Origin: Perkinsela sp. pyNocScin1
Lineage: Eukaryota; Euglenozoa; Kinetoplastea; Prokinetoplastida; Perkinselidae
Length of the DNA stretch: 64,000 nucleotides
Direction of reading: 5' to 3'
Assembly (NCBI GenBank): GCA_964019655.1
Contig: CAXHTR010000006.1
Span: forward strand, 558,001-622,000
Positions 57,464 to 64,000 of the stretch are shown piece by piece (positions within the stretch are counted from its first letter, which is position 1; every line of letters starts with the position of its first letter). A program made the translations under genes and the position numbers. The notes below the pieces were generated by a model, which made no database searches, was not told where the DNA came from, and saw only the letters and a program-made list of their open reading frames with translations.

Positions 57464-59109
57464 GTGGCTGAAATAGCGACCGAAGTACCGCGAGGTGTTC
57501 TGCGACCCCGAAAACCCAAGATATTTAGCCACTGGCTAGTTAGCGATAATTTTGACAGCAGACAATATACACAGATTTTTCTTCTCCGTCAGTAATTAAA
57601 ATTACTGAAAAGTGTCATTCCACATGATCCGATGACCAACTACGAGCGAAACCTTATATGCTGATACTTATTTCTAGACTTCTACAACATTTTGATCAAA
57701 GGAACGGTTGATCTCATCATGTGATCATAATGATCACATTTAATTTTTTCTGCATGGTGCTCAACGACAATTGAAAAAACTCAGCTATGGGAGTAGAGCT
57801 TTTTTTAGTATTGCCGACTTTCCAAGAAGCTAGACTCTAAATTCTCTTTAATAAGATAACACACCTCTTGTTTTAGAGAAAAAGTGCTTTGACTACTGAA
57901 ATTTTTCTACTGCATGCTCCTTGGTAAAGCGAAAGGGAGCTCAACTTCTCTTGCCTTAATTTTACGCTACCCGAATATTATTTTTTGGTAGTAAAAATGC
58001 TTGACGTGTATCATTGTCCGTCGAGGTCTGCGTATGCTGCTAGGGCTTGCGGGAGCGCGCACAACAAAAAATAATTTTTTTATTGCTAGGAACAGCTTGC
58101 TGAATTTATATACCGAATAACGCTGTTCCAATCCATGCCTAGCAGCGTGATTTATATTGTGCTTTACTAGTACATAAAATCGGGATATACTCGTGGCCAC
58201 ACTGGATATATAAGCGGTGCTTCGTACTAATTTTTTTCCATGCATAAACGCTTAAAATTCGGAAATTCGGTGATGTGGAAATACGTTCGATGTGCCTAGG
58301 TTTTCTTGTATATGGCGCTGAATTTCCGCTCGAGGAAGTGCAATCATGAGACAAATAAATTGCTATTTTATTTTCGTTTGCGATTTCCTACATCCGTGAA
58401 TGGCACTATGAATTAATCTAACGCACTCTGACTTTCGGTACTTAATTTCCTCGGGATAAATTTACATTTTGCTTTTGATTAATTAATTCCAGGCCCATGC
58501 GACTCACGTCACTCTAAATTAATTAGAATGCTTTTTTTTTCGGTCGGAGGTAAATTGGTGGAGTTAAATTAAGTAAAATAAATTCAAAATGCTTAACCAT
58601 ATTGCCCACGAAATATCTAATGTCCCATGCTATTTCGAGATAATGAACTGATGAATGCATGGGTAAGATACTTTAACCTCGCATGAACATTAATTTACTC
58701 CACAAAATTTTTTTTACTCGCTGATAAAATAAAAAATAAGTGTGACCAAAAAAGTGAGTGTGTTCATGGTAAACCTGTAGTGCGATGTCACGAAAAAATA
58801 GATTATGAAATAAAACTGCGAGAAAAATGTTTCGAGAAGAATCTGATATCGTTCAACGACACGAATCGTCAAATTATCAGTTCCGCTGACTCAACGAAAA
58901 GCTGCGAGGAGCATCAAGGTTACCGTTAGCTACAAAATTCGCCAGCTGGGAGCTCGAACCGTTCGACATTGATACAGCTAGAAAATTTACGAAGGAAAAT
59001 ATTGGTCATTGCGTATGCTCATAACCATGAAGCTGCAGAAATTTGCAAGCGTATAGATATGGTACTATACCTATGTTACGTTATCATCTCTTATGCGTAT
59101 AGTACTATA
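57464..59109. other. AT-rich gene-free spacer
   Basis: About 1.65 kb with many A and T runs and no frame that resembles any gene in the window. It separates the array from the conserved genes. A strand-switch region between minus- and plus-strand genes lies further right, near 59.5-60.0 kb. Confidence 0.45.
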
Positions 59110-59541
59110 TTACTTGACTATCTGGTTAATAAATACAGCGCACAAAGCCACCAAAATAATCGGTGCAGCTGAGTTGATGCGTTCTAACGAGAAGGCCATT
59201 AACGGTAACTCGCATTCATTGTTCATGGACTGAGCTTTTACAAGGGCATACTGCTCCCCTTTCTTTCCAATCATATCCTCAAGTGTGAGGCCGAAATCTT
59301 CTGCCTTTCCAGGAATTATCCGCACTACCCGATCTTGCATAACAATACGATCCATGGTTAGTGCGTTTTCTTTTCCATCCTGCGAATGATACACAATAAG
59401 CCCATGTGACTCGTATTCTGTGCTAGTAAATCCTATTGTGTCAATGCCGCCTGCTCGATCAAATGTGTCGATGAAATCATCTTCAGACATTTCTGGCGGG
59501 AGATTGAATACAAGAACCCCGTGCTTTGGCTCACCGATCAT
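59110..59541 (-). CDS. RRM-domain protein with C-terminal membrane tail, 143 aa
   Basis: ATG 59541 to stop 59110. Residues 8-75 fit an RNA-recognition motif: HGVLVFNLPPEMSEDDFID (RNP2-like VFNLPP), HGLIVYHS (RNP1-like), then DRVVRIIPG closing the fold. The aromatic residues usual in RNP1 are partly replaced. Residues about 122-142 form a hydrophobic helix (SAAPIILVALCAVFINQIVK) ending at the C-terminus, so the protein should be tail-anchored, for example in ER or mitochondrial outer membrane. It could tether RNA, or be a degenerate RRM used for protein contact. First clearly ordinary gene right of the array. Confidence 0.65.
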   Translation of the reverse strand: MIGEPKHGVLVFNLPPEMSEDDFIDTFDRAGGIDTIGFTSTEYESHGLIVYHSQDGKENALTMDRIVMQDRVVRIIPGKAEDFGLTLEDMIGKKGEQYALVKAQSMNNECELPLMAFSLERINSAAPIILVALCAVFINQIVK

Positions 59542-60030
59542 TTAAAGGACTATGAAAACATCATATTTTATGTGTGAATGACAGCTCTCAAGCCATTTAA
59601 TCCCGAATCAGATGTGAGGCAACTATTGATATTGCTTAGTTTGGGCAGGTACAGATGAACATTTTCCCGCTGTTCTTGTACATGTGATAGTATTTTCAAA
59701 TACTTGTGGATCATTGAATATTCCTTACAAATTAGGGTTTCTTATCCTCGGCTGGCGAAATTCGGAATTACAGCACTAAATTAGCCGGCAAAATCGAAAA
59801 GATGTACCCACCATTCTACTAATGGTATGTTATAGATACGTGAAGGCGAACCATTGTTCGTTAATACAAGCTAAGATTTCGGGCGAAAAGGAGAGCTACC
59901 GCTGAAGCTCTACTATAAATATGTGTCATATCAGCAGCATGCTTGTAATAATCTGTTCTTTGATGAGGACTTCCGAACGAAGCTCTGAATTCTATGTGAG
60001 TCTACTTCTTTGTGTTTTTCTTTTTATTAA
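59542..60030. promoter_or_regulatory. divergent spacer (strand switch) with pyrimidine tract
   Basis: Lies between a minus-strand and a plus-strand gene. Just before ATG 60031 is a tract CTACTTCTTTGTGTTTTTC plus TTTTTA, consistent with a splice-acceptor region. Otherwise nothing recognised. Confidence 0.4.
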
Positions 60031-61422
60031 ATGACTAGCATTATTCTACAGTATGCGTGCATTGTTACCGTTGCTCATCATGTGCATGGTACCGAATCTA
60101 TCTTCAGGTCTGAACGTTTGAATGAAACTGCTCTGCATGTCTGTGCAGTTGATAAAACGAATCATCAAATATTTCAAGGTTTTATATTCCCCTCGTACAC
60201 AACCCGACACTCAGTCAATGGTGTGAACTCTCAGGTGTACGCATGCGTCATGATTGACGACCATGAGCTTAACATTCCTATCTTAAAGCCTTCTTTCATT
60301 AATGTGCTCTTTTTTTTAACTGGTCAGGACCACACATCGTCGATTGACAATGAAAGATTGTACAGATGCGGATTAAAAGCTGGAAATACAAAATCTGTTC
60401 AATATGAAGCTAGCAATGGTCTTTTGTACGATGTGCTATTCTTTAACCAGACTGTGTGGAGCAAATCATTCGAAAAGGTCACGGAAGATAAGAATAAGTC
60501 GGAATCAGGCTTCTTCAGCGTATTCGCGAAAAATTCCTTTAGCTACGCGATAGAAATAGGTAAGAAAGCGAGATCTATAGTACAAGGCTCGCCTGGATCT
60601 AACATGAGTGCAAACCTTGATGATTTTCTCGTAACTGAAGAGACTCTATGTCACATAGCAAGAATAAACGAGGAATCACAAGGTTCAACCAGAGAAATAT
60701 CATGTATTAACCAGCAGAAGGATATTTTTGGAGAAATTGAGTCTCTCCCACTATGCGAGCCATACGGTATCTCCTTCTTTCCCATCGACAATCATTGGCA
60801 TGGTGAAGAGGATCCAGATAGCTCAAGAATTAAGATGCTTACTTCATACCCCATGGAATTTCTTGATACTGGCGACGCTACCTCCATCACACCGCGGACC
60901 TTTCTTCGCTATCTGCTTAGTTTCAGCAATGATATTGATCTAAAACTTCCACGAAGCTTCGAGAGTCTCCTACGCTTCTCCTCGAGAACAGAAAGTCCTA
61001 CTATTTATACGGAAGGATGGTGTATTCCAAATGTCTTTAATAACTCATTTGTGATGCCTGATGCACGTAGCGGCGCAGATCCTGAGAGTAAAAGAATTCT
61101 TTATGGCCTTCTGAGCCAACGAAGTCCATGTTTACTAAATCAAAAAATGCTTGAGGGCCTGATAGACGAAAATATTCTCCCGTGTATAAGATTTCCAGCG
61201 TCTAGTACCGAACGTGGACTTATGTCACTACTTGAATTTTTACCAAGACCGGACTCCATCACTCGTGTTCTCTCGAGCATTCAAGCGCTTCAGAACTTCT
61301 TCATCGCTCTTCTACTATTATACCTACTCATAGCACATCCTATCATATCTATATGCTTGCTGTCCATAGCTTTATTTTGTGTGTACACGCACATTAGAAG
61401 CATTATCCGAGCCATATTGTAA
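60031..61422 (+). CDS. predicted secretory/membrane protein, 463 aa, family not recognised
   Basis: ATG 60031 to TAA 61420. The N-terminus (MTSIILQYACIVTVAHHVHG) looks like a signal peptide. A large ectodomain-like region with scattered cysteines and N-glycosylation-type sites (LNETAL, FNQTVW, MSANL) follows. The C-terminal 45 residues contain two close hydrophobic helices (NFFIALLLLYLLIAHPI; ISICLLSIALFCVYTHI), a hairpin anchor. No repeats. Intact frame and position with conserved genes argue for a real gene. I do not recognise the family. Confidence 0.7.
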   Translation: MTSIILQYACIVTVAHHVHGTESIFRSERLNETALHVCAVDKTNHQIFQGFIFPSYTTRHSVNGVNSQVYACVMIDDHELNIPILKPSFINVLFFLTGQDHTSSIDNERLYRCGLKAGNTKSVQYEASNGLLYDVLFFNQTVWSKSFEKVTEDKNKSESGFFSVFAKNSFSYAIEIGKKARSIVQGSPGSNMSANLDDFLVTEETLCHIARINEESQGSTREISCINQQKDIFGEIESLPLCEPYGISFFPIDNHWHGEEDPDSSRIKMLTSYPMEFLDTGDATSITPRTFLRYLLSFSNDIDLKLPRSFESLLRFSSRTESPTIYTEGWCIPNVFNNSFVMPDARSGADPESKRILYGLLSQRSPCLLNQKMLEGLIDENILPCIRFPASSTERGLMSLLEFLPRPDSITRVLSSIQALQNFFIALLLLYLLIAHPIISICLLSIALFCVYTHIRSIIRAIL

Positions 61423-61503
61423 ATATTGTTAATTGGGATGCCCACACTGCTCAAAGATCGCCCCTATGTACAAAATGGAGTTCTCTTTTGAAATACTTGA
61501 ATA

Positions 61504-62553
61504 ATGATTACACGAACAGGCATTCGCCATTGGCAGACTGTGCCCAACAGAACATCGCCCAAGGGTAGAAAGAACCTTGCATGGGTATCAAAGAATCCAG
61601 CAGCACCGTACTTTGTACGACTCGACATGCAGCACCCGAAACGCCGTCCGAAGGAATGGAACGAAGCCGAGTTCTACCGCCGTGGGTACATGACGTGGCC
61701 GAAGGAGGTCGGCTTCTATAATACAGGTGATAACTGGGAGCTCACCCCGGAGTTCTCGTGGCGCTTTTATCTCCACAACCGCGACAAGGAGCTCTGGTAC
61801 CCAAAGAAGAACGAAGAAATCGTCGTATCCCAAATGCCGCTCGTCGAAATTGACCCAGCCAAGTATATTCCACGGGTTGAGCAGATTTTCAAGCATCACA
61901 TCAAGCGCTTCGGGCACGACCACATTATATACAATGCAGTTATGCAAGCAAGAGGCTTCGCCCGTGACTTTGACGGCGCTGAGGCACTTTTCAATGCTAT
62001 GAAAGAGAACGACCTCGAGCCAAGCGCGCAGTCGTACGTAAACATGATCTTCGCATCACGCATGACGAAAAAGCCAATCGAGGTTGCAAAAAAGTACTGG
62101 GCAGACGCTGTCAAAACGGAATCCATCGTGCCAGTCCTCCGCGAAGACTTTGAGTTCGAAATGTGGCTCAAGCAGATCGATCGCATGGGCTCCTTCACCA
62201 CAACTGGCTTTTTGTCGAACAACGAAGAGGGTGCAAGCGAGTTCCCGTCGAACGTCTGGGCGACCAACGGCTGGGATGAGCGCTCAGAGCCCAAGTTCCC
62301 TACACGGAAGAAGCTCATTCGTGACGAGGCGAAAATGCGAGCATCCCCTGGCAAGATGGTACGAACGACCTTCTCGTTCTACGAGCGCCGGCCGTGGTAC
62401 CATTTTAAGGGAATGTACCCCTGGGACTACTATGGTCCACCGCGTGATGAAAAGGCTCGCGTCGAAGCACGCGTGCAGGAGCTCTATCCAAAGCTCGATG
62501 CCGATATTAAGAGACTTCCGTATGAGCCCTGTGGTAAGGCGATCCCTGTCTAG
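61504..62553 (+). CDS. kinetoplastid-type mitochondrial PPR/mitoribosome-associated protein, 349 aa
   Basis: ATG 61504 to TAG 62551. Basic N-terminus (MITRTGIRHWQTVPNRTSPK) suits a mitochondrial presequence. Trp/Tyr/Pro-rich central and C-terminal regions (LHNRDKELWYPKKNEE; YPWDYYGPPRDEKARVE) are typical of organellar ribosomal proteins of this group. Residues about 135-175 contain a pentatricopeptide-like helix pair (YNAVMQARGFARDFDGAEAL; AMKENDLEPSAQSYVNM). Likely binds mitochondrial RNA or sits on the mitoribosome. I cannot name the subunit without a search. GC-rich codon use compared with its upstream neighbour. Confidence 0.55.
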   Translation: MITRTGIRHWQTVPNRTSPKGRKNLAWVSKNPAAPYFVRLDMQHPKRRPKEWNEAEFYRRGYMTWPKEVGFYNTGDNWELTPEFSWRFYLHNRDKELWYPKKNEEIVVSQMPLVEIDPAKYIPRVEQIFKHHIKRFGHDHIIYNAVMQARGFARDFDGAEALFNAMKENDLEPSAQSYVNMIFASRMTKKPIEVAKKYWADAVKTESIVPVLREDFEFEMWLKQIDRMGSFTTTGFLSNNEEGASEFPSNVWATNGWDERSEPKFPTRKKLIRDEAKMRASPGKMVRTTFSFYERRPWYHFKGMYPWDYYGPPRDEKARVEARVQELYPKLDADIKRLPYEPCGKAIPV

Positions 62554-62668
62554 TACACCTTGTAGAAGCTTTCATGTGAAATGTGCATTCGCTCTGTTTT
62601 CTCAGTAATTTTACTAGGATCATCTCAAATTTCTCTAAAATTCTCTTTTCTATCGCACATGAACTAGC

Positions 62669-63391
62669 ATGCACCGCTACGCCGCATCATTCCCTGCTTT
62701 ACTTCGAAAAACGCACCAAAGCCAGATCAAAGGCCTCCTCCTCGCCCAGCAGCGCGGCATGGCCGCCGACCGCTGCCGCGCCGGCGCTGTCATCAAGTAC
62801 GACAAGGCCTTCTGGCGCGTGGCAGAGGCAAAGCGCTCCCAGAAGGGAAAGAACGCAGCGGTCATCAGTCTGCACCTCGAGGGGCTCGGCGTGAAGGGTG
62901 GCATTTCCACCTACTCGAACTCGCGCGTCAAGACAATCTCAACGTCGTGTGGCACAGAGATAGAGGAGGCGAACTACACTCGACTTCGCGTCCTTTTCAG
63001 CGGCTTCGATGACGAGGACAATGCGTGCTTTGTCTTCCCGCCCGACTCCATCGACCACGGCAAGGAGATAAATATCCGCGGAATGGACCTCACGGAGCAG
63101 CATCAGAACTTTCTCGCTGTCCGCATGCCGTGCGATTTGCTGTGTGTCCACGACATCGCCAAGGACAGCGACGAGGCGAGCAGCGACAAGGCCATGTACC
63201 CAGAGCTGACGCTGCCGCCACACTACAACTATACAGTGGACAATGTCACGAGCCGCAACGGCTACCGCTTTGCCACGTTCGCGGAGTGCGACGGGAGCAT
63301 AACAGTGACTGATAGCATCCAGCCGGGCATGCAGGTCAAAGTCATTCTTCGAGCAGACGGCACTGGCGGGAGCTTCGGCGGGCGTGCATAG
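62669..63391 (+). CDS. EF-P-like protein, probably mitochondrial, 240 aa
   Basis: ATG 62669 to TAG 63389. Residues 1-30 (MHRYAASFPALLRKTHQSQI) are basic and amphipathic, as for mitochondrial import. Residues about 35-95 match the KOW-like first domain of EF-P/eIF5A-type factors: CRAGAVIKYDKAFWRVAEAK, KGKNAAVISLHLEGL. The central OB-like part carries LRVLFSGFDDEDNACFVFPP. The C-terminal OB-like part ends TVTDSIQPGMQVKVILRADG. EF-P rescues ribosomes stalled at proline runs. The loop that would carry the modified residue is GVKGGIS here, without the usual Lys or Arg tip, so the biochemistry may differ. Confidence 0.55.
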   Translation: MHRYAASFPALLRKTHQSQIKGLLLAQQRGMAADRCRAGAVIKYDKAFWRVAEAKRSQKGKNAAVISLHLEGLGVKGGISTYSNSRVKTISTSCGTEIEEANYTRLRVLFSGFDDEDNACFVFPPDSIDHGKEINIRGMDLTEQHQNFLAVRMPCDLLCVHDIAKDSDEASSDKAMYPELTLPPHYNYTVDNVTSRNGYRFATFAECDGSITVTDSIQPGMQVKVILRADGTGGSFGGRA

Positions 63392-63510
63392 GAACAAGAC
63401 AATATTGCTGAACTGTGCATTTTTGCGTTTGAGAGAATTTTTCACAAAAATTACTAGAAAAGGGGTCCTTTCATGTGTTTTCCACTAATTTGACCATATT
63501 CAACCCAATA

Positions 63511-64000
63511 ATGTCCTACAGACGAGCGGTGCCTTCGAGCAGCACACCAAATCGAAGCGCCAAGAAGCAAAAGACCGACGGAAAGAGCGCCGCCCTCGTG
63601 CGGCACATCCAGCGCATCGCCCGCATGCCGCTCAGCGACGCGTGCGCGCACCTCCCATCGGACGGGGAGATACAGCGCCTGCCGTTCGCCAACGTCGACA
63701 GCGTCCTGCAGGCGGCTTACAAGGGCCACTTCCACCGCGCTGCCGGCGATAAGCCTGGTCAGGCGGTACGCAATCAAGACAGCCCGTCGCCGTTCATTTT
63801 CGGAGAGCTCCGGCGGCTGGCAGGTGCCCTGCTGAGTTCTGGAGACAACCTTGCACAGATTGTCGATCTGCTCATCGCGGCGATCCTCCAAGAGGGTGTC
63901 GTTGGCGCACAGAATGTCATCGCAGAAGTCTGTGAGCACTACAGTACAGCAAAAAGCCCATTCACATTCCCAGATCTTGAGCTGGTGCCAACACAGGCGC
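63511..64000 (+). CDS. unrecognised protein, N-terminal 163 codons (runs off window)
   Basis: ATG 63511 after a T-rich stretch opens a plus-strand frame still open at 64000. Basic start (MSYRRAVPSSSTPNRSAKKQ), then helical segments (ALVRHIQRIARMPLSDACAH; LRRLAGALLSSGDNLAQIVD) and FTFPDLELVPTQA at the edge. Third-position GC richness matches the two preceding genes. The minus-strand frame over 63454-63939 is its shadow. No family recognised. Confidence 0.6.
   Translation, partial: MSYRRAVPSSSTPNRSAKKQKTDGKSAALVRHIQRIARMPLSDACAHLPSDGEIQRLPFANVDSVLQAAYKGHFHRAAGDKPGQAVRNQDSPSPFIFGELRRLAGALLSSGDNLAQIVDLLIAAILQEGVVGAQNVIAEVCEHYSTAKSPFTFPDLELVPTQA

Noticed and set aside
61588-62354. Minus-strand ORFs of 119 and 152 codons under the PPR gene
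   Set aside because: GC-rich third positions of the plus-strand gene create antisense openness; no motif on the minus strand.
63454-63939. Minus-strand ORF of 161 codons at the right edge
   Set aside because: The plus-strand frame from ATG 63511 is open to the window end, has gene-like composition matching its neighbours, and overlaps it fully.
1-64000. tRNA, rRNA or spliced-leader RNA genes
   Set aside because: Scanned by eye for cloverleaf-like and conserved rRNA stretches; none convincing. A tRNAscan or Infernal run would be decisive.

Overview
The window looks like nuclear DNA of a protist, most likely a kinetoplastid-type flagellate. Genes are intronless and compact. Several intact ORFs are preceded by pyrimidine-rich tracts ending in AG, as expected for trans-splicing. 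The right end carries a mitochondrial-type PPR protein and a divergent EF-P-like protein with a basic presequence. The leucine-rich-repeat (LRR) family on the left reminds me of the LRR families of Perkinsela, but that is recollection plus inference. No rRNA, tRNA, spliced-leader RNA or CRISPR array was recognised.

Region 1 (1-13.3 kb) is a cluster of paralogous LRR genes on both strands. Most encode a hydrophobic N-terminus, a conserved cap with a (S)DQARME-like motif and a CEWxGVxCD-like motif, then repeats of about 23 residues. Intact members are at 809-1597, 6100-6966 and 12463-13251, with a far larger one at 18822-20243. The window begins inside another. The remaining members are broken by stops, frameshifts, truncation or a Tc1/mariner insertion. 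A separate tandem pair of intracellular-looking LRR genes lies at 3040-5891.

Region 2 (13.5-57.5 kb) is a roughly 44-kb array of decayed and a few intact transposase-derived genes, nearly all on the plus strand. The dominant theme is the IS30 transposase fold: an N-terminal helix-turn-helix, a middle 'SPEQ...ETIY' module, and a DDE domain beginning with an HWEGD-like strand. Modules from at least eight divergent families (labelled A, B, C, E, H, I, K/G, M, P, Q below) are shuffled, permuted and duplicated. One DDE ORF (27534-28256) and one divergent DDE ORF (15674-16201) keep all three acidic residues. Several short ORFs (40726-41121, 46489-46896, 45238-45810, 33732-34378, 43965-44302) keep only the DNA-binding and middle modules and end, or once ended, in a hydrophobic tail. 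The array also holds a hAT pseudogene, BED-like zinc-finger remnants, and three fragments of a protein-arginine-methyltransferase-like C-terminal barrel. A short nucleotide motif, TGGGAGG followed after 7-10 bases by GAYTGG, recurs about 30 times and is often the junction between modules.

Region 3 (57.5-64 kb) is an AT-rich spacer followed by ordinary genes: an RRM protein with a C-terminal membrane tail (minus strand), then, on the plus strand, a secretory/membrane protein, a PPR protein, an EF-P-like protein and a gene running off the end. The sharp change in coding quality at about 59 kb marks the border between the accessory array and conserved chromosome.
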